This document shows positions 7,694 through 16,278 of a stretch of DNA of 27,160 nt, in pieces. A program made the position numbers and the translations under genes. The DNA is taken from contig JAHABC010000020.1 of NCBI GenBank assembly GCA_018376535.1, forward strand, positions 1 to 27,160. Reading direction: 5' to 3'. This stretch comes from Ruminococcus sp. (lineage in GTDB: Bacteria > Bacillota > Clostridia > Oscillospirales > Ruminococcaceae). The notes under the pieces are model-generated. The model was not told where the DNA came from. It saw only the letters and a list, made by a program, of their open reading frames with translations, and did no database searches. Position 1 is the first letter of the stretch. Every line of letters starts with the position of its first letter.

Positions 7694-9271
7694 TTGCCAA
7701 GTTATATTATATTTATTCTATGTTTAGTATCATTAATAGTAGGTGCTGTTGTTTCTGGCTTGATTATAAATCAAAAGGCGTTTAACAAGGGCGTAGAATA
7801 TAGAAAAAATCAAGCTGAAACTATGATTGGCTCTGCAGAAAAAGAGGCATCTAAAATTATCGAAGATGCTAAAGTAGATGCAGAAAATCAAAAAAAGGCT
7901 AAACTTGTTGAAGCTAAAGATGAAATTCATAAACTACGTTCCGATGCTGAAAAAGAAATTAAGGATAGACGTAACGAAATATCTCGACAAGAAAGAAGAA
8001 TCCAACAAAAAGAAGAAACTCTTGACCGTAAAACCGATACCTTGGAGAAAAAAGACGAAACCCTTAATAGAAAGATTAGGTCTGCTGAAGAAAAGTTGGA
8101 ACAGGTTGAACAAGTTAAACTTCAACAACTTGAAACTTTAGAAAAAATATCTCAAATGACTAAGGACCAAGCTAAAGAGTTAATCTTAAATAACCTTGAA
8201 AATGAGTTAATCCATGAAAAAGCATTGAAAATATCTTCCTACGAACAACAGATTAAAGATGAATGTGAAGATAAGGCTAGAAATTACATATCTTTAGCTA
8301 TTGCTAGATGTGCTGCTGACCAAGTTTCTGAATCTGCAGTATCTGTTGTGGCACTACCTAATGACGAAATGAAAGGCAGAATTATAGGTAGAGAAGGTAG
8401 AAATATTCGTACTTTAGAAACTTTAACTGGTGTAGATTTAATTATCGATGATACTCCAGAGGCTATAACGCTATCATGTTTCGACCAAGTAAGACGTGAG
8501 GTGGCTCGTATAGCTTTGGAAAAACTTATCGCCGATGGCAGAATACACCCAACTAGAATTGAAGAAATGGTCGACAAGGCTCGTAGAGAAGTCGAACATA
8601 GAATTAAACAAGAAGGCGAAAGAGCAGTCCTTGAAACTAATGTACATGGTATTAATCACGAACTTATTAAACTAATAGGTAGATTAAAATATCGTACAAG
8701 TTACCGTCAAAACGTACTAGACCACTCAATTGAAGTTGCACAACTATCGGGAATTTTAGCTTCCGAACTCGGTGTAGATGCTAACTTAGCTCGTAGAGCG
8801 GGTTTACTACATGATATCGGTAAAGCATTGACTTCCGAAATTGAAGGTTCACACGTTCAAATAGGTATAGACGTATGTAAAAAGTACAAAGAAAATCCAG
8901 AAGTTATTCATGCTATAGAGGCTCATCACAACGATGTAGAACCTAGAACCGTAATAGCTTGTATCGTTCAAGCTGCTGATGCTATATCTGCTGCACGTCC
9001 TGGTGCTAGAAGTGAAAACTATGAAAACTATATCAAGCGTATTGAAAAGATTGAGGAAATATGCTCATCTTATGATGGCGTGGACAAGTGCTATGCTATA
9101 CAAGCTGGTAGAGAAGTTAGAGTTATGGTCGCTCCTGAAAAGATTAATGACGAAAAGATGGTGATTGTGGCTAGAAGTATAGCAAAACGTCTTGAAAATG
9201 AGTCAGACTATCCAGGTCAAATAAAAGTACATCTTGTTAGAGAAAGTCGTGCTATTGAGTACGCTAAATAA
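7694..9271 (+). CDS. rny: ribonuclease Y
   Basis: A membrane-anchored endoribonuclease that starts decay and processing of many mRNAs in Firmicutes. In order: an N-terminal transmembrane helix (about residues 3-25), a long charged coiled coil (about 35-170), a KH RNA-binding domain (GRIIGREGRNIR), and an HD catalytic domain with LDHSIE and AGLLHDIGKA. The length is 525 residues, normal for the family. I place the start at the TTG at 7694, seven bases after AAAGGAGG; the GTG at 7676 lies upstream of and next to that Shine-Dalgarno and cannot be used with it. It has a consensus promoter and a strong terminator, so it appears monocistronic. Its Bacillus regulator RicT is encoded 3 kb downstream. 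Confidence 0.96.
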   Translation: MPSYIIFILCLVSLIVGAVVSGLIINQKAFNKGVEYRKNQAETMIGSAEKEASKIIEDAKVDAENQKKAKLVEAKDEIHKLRSDAEKEIKDRRNEISRQERRIQQKEETLDRKTDTLEKKDETLNRKIRSAEEKLEQVEQVKLQQLETLEKISQMTKDQAKELILNNLENELIHEKALKISSYEQQIKDECEDKARNYISLAIARCAADQVSESAVSVVALPNDEMKGRIIGREGRNIRTLETLTGVDLIIDDTPEAITLSCFDQVRREVARIALEKLIADGRIHPTRIEEMVDKARREVEHRIKQEGERAVLETNVHGINHELIKLIGRLKYRTSYRQNVLDHSIEVAQLSGILASELGVDANLARRAGLLHDIGKALTSEIEGSHVQIGIDVCKKYKENPEVIHAIEAHHNDVEPRTVIACIVQAADAISAARPGARSENYENYIKRIEKIEEICSSYDGVDKCYAIQAGREVRVMVAPEKINDEKMVIVARSIAKRLENESDYPGQIKVHLVRESRAIEYAK

Positions 9272-9298
9272 TAAGATTTTAATCTAAAAATTAAATTT

Positions 9299-9328
9299 GC
9301 CCTGCTAATATCTATTGCAGGGCTTTTT
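9299..9328 (+). terminator. rho-independent terminator of rny
   Basis: GCCCTGC and GCAGGGC form a perfect 7-bp GC-rich stem around an 11-base loop, followed by TTTTT. Confidence 0.92.
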
Positions 9329-9357
9329 AACTAATTATGTAAAGGAAGTGCATATGT

Positions 9358-10779
9358 ATGCCAAAAACCATATTCGGTACTACTGAAAAATCTAACTTTA
9401 TTCTTAATATGAAAGATGATACTATTGAAAAACTCCCTCTTATATGTGCTAAGATGGTAGCTATAGTATTCATGATAGGTCAAGCCATTCCCGTGCTAAT
9501 AGATGTCATCGCTAGATTAATAGGTCTAGGTATGGGCAGAGGTTACGGATTTTTAAACACCCCATATATATGCTTGGCTATAACTTGGGTAGTGAGTATA
9601 ATCATGTTGGTAATATTGGGTTCAAGGCAACGCTTTGATAAGAAACATCATACCATGTTAATAGTTTTGATATCTTTAATGTGCGTGTGGTCTATAATAT
9701 CAGCAACGCAATCTTTTAGTTTTTTAGATGCCTTTAATGGCTTCTATGGTAGAACTACTGGAGTATTAACCATACTATCATGTGGAACTATATTTCTACT
9801 TATGAGTTTTAACAATCGTGAAAGCAATCTAAAAAAGATTATAGACATATTAGTAATATCATCTGCAATACAATGCGGAATTGGTATTATACAAATACTC
9901 TCATGTCTTACCAGTGCAGAACTCTCATCATATGAGAATTTAAATAGTATATCATTGTATAGCGTGTGTCTACCTAGTGGATTTAGTGGAAGTCCAATAT
10001 TTTTTGCTGAATATCTTGGCTTGATGTTGGGCATTACACTTACAGTATCGTGTTTTAATAAATCCAAATTTTACGCTATTATGAGCATGATATATACATA
10101 TCTAATGTTAGATACTCACACTTTAGTAGGCATAGTAGGAGCAATCTCCATAATAGTATTAGTATCGATAGTAGCTATAATATCAAAAGGAAAGAACTTT
10201 CTACCTATAGTGCTATGTATACTAATCGGAGTTATAACAGTAATAGTATCTTTTGTACTAGATGGTTCTTATATCTTCTATGATGGTGCTATCATGTGGC
10301 AAGATAGTTTCTATAGAGTAGGTTCTACTGGATACTACTGGAAAGAAACTGCTGACTTCGATATAAACAACGTTAAAGATGTATTTTCATATCTTTGGAG
10401 CAAAGCCATATCATATATAAAAATATATCCTATAGTTGGTACTGGTGCAGATTGCTTAATATATACTCAAATTGGCAACTTAGAAAGTACTACGTTCATA
10501 AATAACGGCTTTGATACAGTATACAATGATTATCTACAAGTTGCCGTTACTATGGGTATTCCTGCTTTGATATTCTACATAGCTACTTTAGTATATTCCA
10601 TAGTTAAGATATCCCATAGACTTAAGGATAGTATTATCTTCAAAGGATTATTTGTATCTATAATAGGTTTCTGCATTATGAGTTTCTTTAGTACTACTGC
10701 TATAAGCATAATGCCTTACATATGCTTAATATTAGGATTAGCTTGTTCTAAAGATTTCAAAACTATTACCGAAAATTAA
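9358..10779 (+). CDS. O-antigen ligase/polymerase-like membrane protein
   Basis: A 473-residue protein with roughly eleven hydrophobic segments spread over its length and a large extracytoplasmic loop near residues 300-400. It carries the Wzy_C/O-antigen-ligase pattern: an early NGFYGRTTG, a GSPIFFAEYLG segment, and a late YPIVGTGAD followed by YNDYLQVAVTMGIP, where other members have HNxYLQ and then G. Such proteins join or polymerise lipid-linked sugar chains at the outer face of the membrane. In a Gram-positive this suggests a wall polysaccharide or protein O-glycosylation; no other glycan genes are nearby. The ATG at 9358 follows AAAGGAAG by nine bases; an out-of-frame ATG lies four bases earlier. 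cca follows after 27 bp, so the two may be co-transcribed. Confidence 0.75.
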   Translation: MPKTIFGTTEKSNFILNMKDDTIEKLPLICAKMVAIVFMIGQAIPVLIDVIARLIGLGMGRGYGFLNTPYICLAITWVVSIIMLVILGSRQRFDKKHHTMLIVLISLMCVWSIISATQSFSFLDAFNGFYGRTTGVLTILSCGTIFLLMSFNNRESNLKKIIDILVISSAIQCGIGIIQILSCLTSAELSSYENLNSISLYSVCLPSGFSGSPIFFAEYLGLMLGITLTVSCFNKSKFYAIMSMIYTYLMLDTHTLVGIVGAISIIVLVSIVAIISKGKNFLPIVLCILIGVITVIVSFVLDGSYIFYDGAIMWQDSFYRVGSTGYYWKETADFDINNVKDVFSYLWSKAISYIKIYPIVGTGADCLIYTQIGNLESTTFINNGFDTVYNDYLQVAVTMGIPALIFYIATLVYSIVKISHRLKDSIIFKGLFVSIIGFCIMSFFSTTAISIMPYICLILGLACSKDFKTITEN

Positions 10780-10806
10780 AATCAATCCATAAAAGAGGTG
10801 ATTACG

Positions 10807-12126
10807 TTGTATACATTACCAAACTACGTAAATATCGTGCTAGATACTCTTAATAGTAACGGTTTCGAGGCTTATATAGTCGGTGGGTGCGTTAGAGATT
10901 TCTTGCTAAAAAGAACTCCTCACGATTTCGATATAACTACTAATGCTAAACCCTCCGAAATATTAGAAGTCTTTAAAAACTTTCATACTATAGAAACTGG
11001 TCTTAAACACGGAACTGTTACCGTAGTAGTGGAAAAAGTTCCTGTTGAAATAACTACCTACCGAATTGATGGCACTTACTCCGATGGTCGTCACCCAGAT
11101 ACCGTTGAATATACTAGCAATCTAAAAGACGACCTATCTAGGCGTGATTTTACTATAAATGCTATGGCTTATGATAAAAATGGTAACTTAGTAGATGAGT
11201 TCTTGGGTTTAAATGACTTAAATCTTAAACTAATTAGATGCGTTGGAAATCCTAAAAATAGATTTTCTGAAGATGCCCTTAGAATTTTCCGTGCTATTAG
11301 ATTTTCTTCTCAACTAAACTTTTCAATCGAAAAAGATACATCTTATATGGTTCATGCTCTTAAAGATACTCTTAAAAAAATATCTGTTGAGAGAATTGCC
11401 GTTGAACTAAATAAGTTAATCATAGGTGATAACGTCCATGATGTACTTTTAAACTATAGTGATGTTATAGCTACAGTAATTCCAGAGATATCCAAATGTA
11501 TTGGGTTTAATCAACATTCAAGATATCACAAGTATGACGTTTGGGAACACATAGTAGTATCAGTTGAAAAATCTCCAAAGATACTCTCCATTAGATTAGC
11601 TATGCTACTCCACGATATCGGCAAACCTGAAACTTTTACCCTTGATAAGAATGGAAATGGTCATTTTTACAATCACGCACACGTTGGAGCGAATATCACT
11701 GAAAATATATTAAAATCTTTAAAGTACGATAACTTCACTATAAAAAGAGTTACTTCGCTAGTGTACCATCATGATGATGAGTTTAACTCTAAATATGATG
11801 TGAAAAAAGCACTCTCCACACTAGGCAAAGATACCTTTTTTGAACTTCTAAGCGTTCAAACTTCCGATGCCTTAGCTAAATTCGATTTTTGTCGTGCTAG
11901 AATTAATCATATTATAACAGTAAAGCACATGGCTTTAGATATCTTAAATAATAATGAATGTATCTCCCTAAAAGATTTAAATATTAACGGTTCGGATTTA
12001 AAATCTTTAGGATTTACTGGCAAAAGTATCGGAGATAACTTAAATCTTCTACTAGATGCCGTTATGAAAGAAAAAGTTATAAATGAAAAATCTAAATTAG
12101 TAGAATATATTAAAAATCCCATCTAA
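10807..12126 (+). CDS. cca: CCA-adding tRNA nucleotidyltransferase
   Basis: Adds or repairs the 3' CCA end of tRNAs using CTP and ATP. It is a class II (poly(A) polymerase-like) enzyme of 439 residues. The head domain shows VGGCVRDFLLKR and HDFDITTNA with the two catalytic Asp, then the RRDFTINAMA motif and a nucleotide-selecting region with SEDALRIFRAIRF. Unlike the short Bacillus enzyme it has an HD-type region (AMLLHDIGKPETF, then HAHVGA), found in many Clostridia and in proteobacterial enzymes, which may carry phosphohydrolase activity. The start is the TTG at 10807, six bases after AGAGGTG; the GTG at 10798 is part of that Shine-Dalgarno. The stop codon sits inside the terminator stem. 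Confidence 0.93.
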   Translation: MYTLPNYVNIVLDTLNSNGFEAYIVGGCVRDFLLKRTPHDFDITTNAKPSEILEVFKNFHTIETGLKHGTVTVVVEKVPVEITTYRIDGTYSDGRHPDTVEYTSNLKDDLSRRDFTINAMAYDKNGNLVDEFLGLNDLNLKLIRCVGNPKNRFSEDALRIFRAIRFSSQLNFSIEKDTSYMVHALKDTLKKISVERIAVELNKLIIGDNVHDVLLNYSDVIATVIPEISKCIGFNQHSRYHKYDVWEHIVVSVEKSPKILSIRLAMLLHDIGKPETFTLDKNGNGHFYNHAHVGANITENILKSLKYDNFTIKRVTSLVYHHDDEFNSKYDVKKALSTLGKDTFFELLSVQTSDALAKFDFCRARINHIITVKHMALDILNNNECISLKDLNINGSDLKSLGFTGKSIGDNLNLLLDAVMKEKVINEKSKLVEYIKNPI

Positions 12127-12141
12127 CAGATGGGATTTTTT
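12113..12141. terminator. bidirectional terminator between cca and ricT
   Basis: AATCCCATCT and AGATGGGATT form a 10-bp stem with a 3-base loop. A T-run follows on the plus strand and, because an A-run precedes it, on the minus strand too. It serves both convergent operons. Confidence 0.92.
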
Positions 12142-12142
12142 A

Positions 12143-13000
12143 CTATTTATCTTCAAGACCTTTAAGAGCCTTTAATTCTTCTTTATTAACTCTAATTTCG
12201 GCATCTTTTATTAGTATGAGGTCTTTATTATCAAAAATAATTGGAATATCATTATTTTCGACCTTAACCTTTAACTTACCAGTTAGCAGATTAACCTCTT
12301 CAACGTAACCTTTGCCATTTGGAGTTTTTACTAACGCTCCAACCTTTGGAGTAACTTTTAAAAGTTCTTCATAGCCTTCTTGTTCGTACTTTAGACAACA
12401 CATCAAGCGACCACAAGTGCCAGATATCTTAGTTGGATTTAATGACAAACTTTGTTCTTTAGCCATCTTTATGGATACTGGTTGAAAATCTCCAAGATAG
12501 TTTTTACAACAAAATTCACGACCACATATGCCAAGACCTCCTAAGAACTTAGCTTCATCACGAACGCCAATTTGACGAAGTTCTATTCTAGTTTTAAATA
12601 TAGATGCTAAATCCTTAACAAGTTCTCTAAAATCCACACGATTTTCTGCACTAAAATAGAAAAGTAACTTATTATTATCGAAAGTACATTCTACATCTAT
12701 TAGTTTCATGTTTAACTTTCTAAAGGCTATTTTTTGTTCGCAGATTTTAAAGGCATCTTTTTCTTTTTTCTTGTTATTTTCAATGACCTGTAAATCTTGA
12801 GCGTTTACCTTTCTAATAATTTCCTTTAAAGGGGCGATAATATTATCACACTGTTTATTAGCGATTACTACTTCACCACATTCAACGCCCTTAGAAGTTT
12901 CTACTATAACCTTGTCACCTACATTCAGCGTCATGCCTTTAGGACTGAAATAGTATACTTTTCCAACTTTTTTAAATCTAACACCTACGACTTCATTCAT
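12143..13000 (-). CDS. ricT: PSP1-domain protein RicT (YaaT)
   Basis: A 285-residue PSP1-domain protein. The diagnostic Cys-rich region reads CGREFCCKNYLGDF and later CGRLMCCLKYE, the residues that hold Fe-S clusters in the Bacillus complex. In Bacillus, RicT forms the Y-complex with YlbF (RicF) and YmcA (RicA), which binds RNase Y and directs it to mature operon mRNAs; it also influences sporulation and competence. Its position directly after holB, as in Bacillus (holB-yaaT), supports orthology. The start is preceded by AAAGGA and a T-rich spacer. It is the last gene of the four-gene minus-strand cluster. ricA and ricF are not in the window. Confidence 0.92.
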   Translation of the reverse strand: MNEVVGVRFKKVGKVYYFSPKGMTLNVGDKVIVETSKGVECGEVVIANKQCDNIIAPLKEIIRKVNAQDLQVIENNKKKEKDAFKICEQKIAFRKLNMKLIDVECTFDNNKLLFYFSAENRVDFRELVKDLASIFKTRIELRQIGVRDEAKFLGGLGICGREFCCKNYLGDFQPVSIKMAKEQSLSLNPTKISGTCGRLMCCLKYEQEGYEELLKVTPKVGALVKTPNGKGYVEEVNLLTGKLKVKVENNDIPIIFDNKDLILIKDAEIRVNKEELKALKGLEDK

Positions 13001-13034
13001 AATATAAAAAAAATCCTTTCTTTAGAACGCATAC

Positions 13035-13997
13035 TTACGCATTGCTGATAATGTTTCCACATAGCGATGCTATTATCAAATTAATATTAACATTACTATC
13101 AATATCATTAAGAGCCTCATAAATATTGAGATGTATATTCTGACAAGATTGTATAGAAAGTTTTTTAGCTAACATTTTAGCACCATCGAAGTAACACCCC
13201 GATGGAGTACTGCAATTAATTTTAACAGCTATAATATCTCTGATGTGCTTGTCTATTATTGATAGAGTTTTTTTAGTTAAATCTCTATTACCGTTAAGTT
13301 GAGTAAATACCTTTAAGAGTTCATACTCATCATGATTTAATAACGAACTATTAAAACACTTAACTATTTCTACTGATGTATATAGTTCACCTTTATTAAG
13401 ATAGTCAATGCAGTTACCTATATTACCATGAAAACATTCTATAGCTTCTTGTATCTGTTCTTGAGTGTATTGCATAGAACTTAAAGCATTAATACACTCT
13501 TTATCGGAACACTCTGTAACGTTTATAGAAACCACTCTTGATAGTATTGTAGGTAAGAAAGTATCCTTTGCCCTAGATGTGAATATATAATAAACATACT
13601 CAGGGGGTTCTTCTACAGATTTCAAGAGTATATTTTGAGCAGTACTATTCATAATATCGGCATCGCTGAATATAAACACTTTTTTATCATAGTTAGGTTT
13701 AATATTAGCATCATTGCAGATTTTTCTAACGGTATCGGCAACTATAGAGTTAGTCTTACCAGAATGTTCAGCCCAAACGACATCGGGGTGAGTATTATTC
13801 AAGATATTTCTACAATGGAAGCACTCTCCACATGGAGCATTTTCATTAGTACATAACAACTTCATAGCTATGTATTTGGCTAGAGTTTTTTTCCCTAGAC
13901 CTTTTTCTCCGTACAGTAAAAATGAATGTGCTACTCTTTTACTATTTAATATATAAGATACCTTTTCAGTAACGTTCTTATTTCCGAATATTTCCAC
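13035..13997 (-). CDS. holB: DNA polymerase III delta' subunit
   Basis: A clamp-loader subunit of 320 residues. Visible features are the Walker A-like GEKGLGKKT at residues 30-38, a zinc-binding Cys cluster (Cys in LLCTNENAPCGECFHC), the SVEEPPE segment corresponding to the clamp-loader SRC-region neighbourhood, and LPTILSRV with the arginine-finger-like Ser-Arg. The start is GTG, seven bases after AAAGGTGG. It sits 13 bp after darA and 34 bp before ricT, the Bacillus order. Zinc ligands and the P-loop are intact, so the ATPase-like fold is complete even though delta' usually does not hydrolyse ATP. Confidence 0.92.
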   Translation of the reverse strand: MEIFGNKNVTEKVSYILNSKRVAHSFLLYGEKGLGKKTLAKYIAMKLLCTNENAPCGECFHCRNILNNTHPDVVWAEHSGKTNSIVADTVRKICNDANIKPNYDKKVFIFSDADIMNSTAQNILLKSVEEPPEYVYYIFTSRAKDTFLPTILSRVVSINVTECSDKECINALSSMQYTQEQIQEAIECFHGNIGNCIDYLNKGELYTSVEIVKCFNSSLLNHDEYELLKVFTQLNGNRDLTKKTLSIIDKHIRDIIAVKINCSTPSGCYFDGAKMLAKKLSIQSCQNIHLNIYEALNDIDSNVNINLIIASLCGNIISNA

Positions 13998-14010
13998 TTA
14001 TATACCACCT

Positions 14011-14322
14011 TTAAACTTTTTCAAAGCGTTCTATATCGGTAACCATTATAGTAGCACCGCCGACGTTCACTTCTACAGGAAATTCAACGCCCTTTTCAAT
14101 AGTAGATGGTACAAACTTCTTTCTTTTTTTAGCTTTAGATTTTATAACATCAATAGCCATATCTACTTTATCTTCAGTAGTAGCTATCAAGAAGGTAGTA
14201 TTACCAGCCTTCAAGAAACTACCAGTAGATGGTAATTTAGTAGCATAAAAACCTTCTTTAAGTAGAGCGTTAGCCACTCTGTTAGTATCTTCATCATTAA
14301 CGATTGCATATATTAATTTCAT
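14011..14322 (-). CDS. darA: c-di-AMP receptor, PII-like protein
   Basis: A 103-residue PII-like protein matching the DarA/PstA family (B. subtilis YaaQ). Family landmarks are the N-terminal MKLIYAIVNDED strand, the TKLPSTGSFLKAGN loop, which in known structures holds c-di-AMP, and the C-terminal EVNVGGATIMV strand. In other Firmicutes it forms a trimer that binds c-di-AMP; its output is not settled. The gene lies between the decarboxylase-like gene and holB, the same order as Bacillus yaaO-(tmk)-yaaQ-(yaaR)-holB. GGAGG and a T-rich spacer precede the ATG. Confidence 0.93.
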   Translation of the reverse strand: MKLIYAIVNDEDTNRVANALLKEGFYATKLPSTGSFLKAGNTTFLIATTEDKVDMAIDVIKSKAKKRKKFVPSTIEKGVEFPVEVNVGGATIMVTDIERFEKV

Positions 14323-14365
14323 ATATAAAAACCTCCGTATAAGTTAGTATTGATGTATATTACTA

Positions 14366-15667
14366 TTATTTTACCACATTTATAGAATTAATTCCATAGT
14401 TTTTAAAAATTTTAATACAATCTAAAGATATAACTTCACCACTTACAGCTATAGGTATGGCTGGAGGACATGGAACTTTAACTTCTGCACAAACTCTATT
14501 AACCGAACTATCTACTGGAACAGTTTCGCTATTTGAAAATACTGCCTCACGCATAGACATTTTACTATGTAATCTAGGAAGGTTTAATACATCTACATTG
14601 GTGTTACACTCAACTAGATGTATATTATCTAAAGCGTAAGATAGTCTAGTAAAGGTTACATCATCATCTAAAGGAGAGAACAACAACACTAAACTTTGAT
14701 TGTCTGAATATTCACATTCTATATTGAACCTTCTAAGTTGATTGGCTAAGTCTAATCCACTTTGATGAGTTTTCCAAGTTAAGAAAGTCAAGTGTAGAGG
14801 TTCTTTAGAGTTTGCAAAACAGAACTTATCTTTAAAGCGATACTTCAACTTTTGAATATTTTCTATAACTCTAATTAAATCGGATTTTAAACTTTCTTGA
14901 ATATACTTGTTACATAGGTCTAAACTTTCCATTATTAAGTATGATGGACTTGTAGAACCAAAAAAACTCATGGCAGTTTTGCCCATGGATACATAATCAC
15001 TATTGTTAATATGAAGATATCCTCCACCAGTAAGTACTGGTAGCATCTTATGAGCACTATCGCTACACATATCAGCCCCAAGATGTATTGGGTGTATGTT
15101 TACATCTAAGAAGTTTAAAAGTGTACCATGTGCGTTATCCACTAAAAGAATAGTATTACTTTGATGGCATATTTTGGCGATAGATTCAATATCTGCAACC
15201 ATTCCGTAGTAATCGGGAGAGGTTATATATAACGCTTTTGGAGAACTATCCACTAAAAGAGTTTCTTTAATAGTCTGTAAAGATACACTTCCACTAATTA
15301 TAGTGTTTTCATAATTTGGATATATCCAAGTTACTGATAAATCTAATAACACACAAGCATTCAAGAAACTTCTATGTACATTACGAATAGCATATAGTTT
15401 TCTGCCATCTTTTTTAACCATAAATAGCATGGATTGTATACTTAAAGTACTTCCAGCAGTACTATAGTATGTAGCCATGGTATTAAATAACTTAGATGCA
15501 TTTTTTTCACTATCTAAGATAATGCTATCAGCCTCAAAAAGACTATCTGCACCTTTAATTTCGGTGATATCATGTAGATTATACTTACCTTTATGTCCAG
15601 GCATATGCAATCTTAGAGTGTTACTGCTTGAATATTCTTTTAAAAAGTCGTGTATTGGCGTATTCAT
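14366..15667 (-). CDS. Orn/Lys/Arg decarboxylase family protein (YaaO-like)
   Basis: A 433-residue fold-type I PLP enzyme of the short Gram-positive decarboxylase group. It shows the opening LHMPGHKG, a DNAHG motif whose Asp contacts the PLP ring nitrogen, and the PLP-binding Lys in SAHKMLPVLTGGG. The C-terminal part is shorter and more diverged than in the large inducible decarboxylases. It could decarboxylate arginine, lysine or ornithine in polyamine synthesis; the substrate cannot be read from the sequence. The position ahead of darA matches Bacillus yaaO. It probably begins the four-gene cluster, or is read through from the sigma-like gene 64 bp upstream, because the intervening hairpin lacks a T-tail on this strand. 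Confidence 0.85.
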   Translation of the reverse strand: MNTPIHDFLKEYSSSNTLRLHMPGHKGKYNLHDITEIKGADSLFEADSIILDSEKNASKLFNTMATYYSTAGSTLSIQSMLFMVKKDGRKLYAIRNVHRSFLNACVLLDLSVTWIYPNYENTIISGSVSLQTIKETLLVDSSPKALYITSPDYYGMVADIESIAKICHQSNTILLVDNAHGTLLNFLDVNIHPIHLGADMCSDSAHKMLPVLTGGGYLHINNSDYVSMGKTAMSFFGSTSPSYLIMESLDLCNKYIQESLKSDLIRVIENIQKLKYRFKDKFCFANSKEPLHLTFLTWKTHQSGLDLANQLRRFNIECEYSDNQSLVLLFSPLDDDVTFTRLSYALDNIHLVECNTNVDVLNLPRLHSKMSMREAVFSNSETVPVDSSVNRVCAEVKVPCPPAIPIAVSGEVISLDCIKIFKNYGINSINVVK

Positions 15668-15700
15668 TTAATGGATATCCTTTCCTTATATGTATATGTA

Positions 15701-15724
15701 CGGAACGCTAATACTAACGTTCCG
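15701..15724. other. hairpin between the sigma-like gene and the decarboxylase gene
   Basis: CGGAACG and CGTTCCG form a 7-bp stem with a 10-base loop. The T-run (ATATTTTTT) lies on the plus-strand side only, while the genes here are on the minus strand. It may therefore be a weak terminator or a processing site for the minus-strand transcript. Confidence 0.5.
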
Positions 15725-15731
15725 ATATTTT

Positions 15732-16034
15732 TTAGATAAAGTACTTTAAAATTCTAGCTAGATTACTCTTAGCACGTTTTAAAGTTCGTGATACCGTGGA
15801 TTGATTTTTTTGTAATCGTTCAGCGATATCTTTCTGTTTTAGATTATCAAAGTAGTACATTTTAAGAATGTTAGATTGATTTTCATTTAGTTCATTCTTC
15901 ATAACTTGATACATCTTAGACTTAGCAGTATCTAAACTACCACCATTAGACTGTGCATTTCTAAAGTATAGTTTATTAAGTTCCTCATCTAAGCGATAGT
16001 CATTAAAAATATCCAACCTTTTACTTTTCGCCAT
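15732..16034 (-). CDS. sigma-70 region 4-like helix-turn-helix protein
   Basis: A 100-residue protein. The C-terminal ~50 residues (from LNENQSNILKMYYF through QKDIAERL and QSTVSRTLKRAK) read as a sigma region 4 helix-turn-helix, which normally contacts the -35 box. The first half is polar and shows no clear sigma region 2. It may bind DNA alone, act as an anti- or co-sigma factor, or be a minimal sigma like those seen in mobile elements; no other mobile-element gene is nearby. Its start overlaps the end of the preceding 37-codon gene by 14 bp, implying coupled translation. A Shine-Dalgarno (AGGAGAAG) lies inside that gene. Confidence 0.75.
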   Translation of the reverse strand: MAKSKRLDIFNDYRLDEELNKLYFRNAQSNGGSLDTAKSKMYQVMKNELNENQSNILKMYYFDNLKQKDIAERLQKNQSTVSRTLKRAKSNLARILKYFI

Positions 16035-16134
16035 TTAGAACTTCTCCTAATAGTTTGATAATACCCTCTAAAGCACCTACTCTAGATTTTAATACTAGCA
16101 ATTCAAGTTCATACTTTTTAATTAATTCTTCCAA
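16021..16134 (-). CDS. 37-residue coiled-coil microprotein
   Basis: A very short gene that starts at a TTG eight bases after GGAGG (16141-16145 region) and ends inside the next gene. The peptide is almost entirely heptad-like: Leu/Ile at regular spacing with charged residues between (ELIKKYELELLVLKSRVGA and onward), predicting an amphipathic or coiled-coil helix. An upstream in-frame start would add 23 residues but lacks a Shine-Dalgarno. The strong promoter upstream, the good ribosome-binding site and the 14-bp overlap with the HTH gene support real expression. I infer a small partner or modulator of the HTH protein; no family is recognised. Confidence 0.6.
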   Translation of the reverse strand: MEELIKKYELELLVLKSRVGALEGIIKLLGEVLNGEK

Positions 16135-16238
16135 ATTAAAGACCTCCAAAGATATAATATAAAAGGTCGTTGCAACTTCCCTATGTAGAACAATATTTAC
16201 CAATGCACTAAAAAATTATGATTTATCTTACAATTAAG

Positions 16239-16267
16239 ATTATACTTAAACTATATGCAAAAGTCAA
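16239..16267 (-). promoter_or_regulatory. sigma-A promoter of the microprotein/sigma-like operon
   Basis: On the minus strand, TTGACT (16262-16267) and TATAAT (16239-16244) are separated by 17 bp. The leader to the TTG start is roughly 100 nt. The 22-bp-period repeat sits 12 bp upstream of the -35 box. Confidence 0.85.
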
Positions 16268-16278
16268 TACATTTTTAC

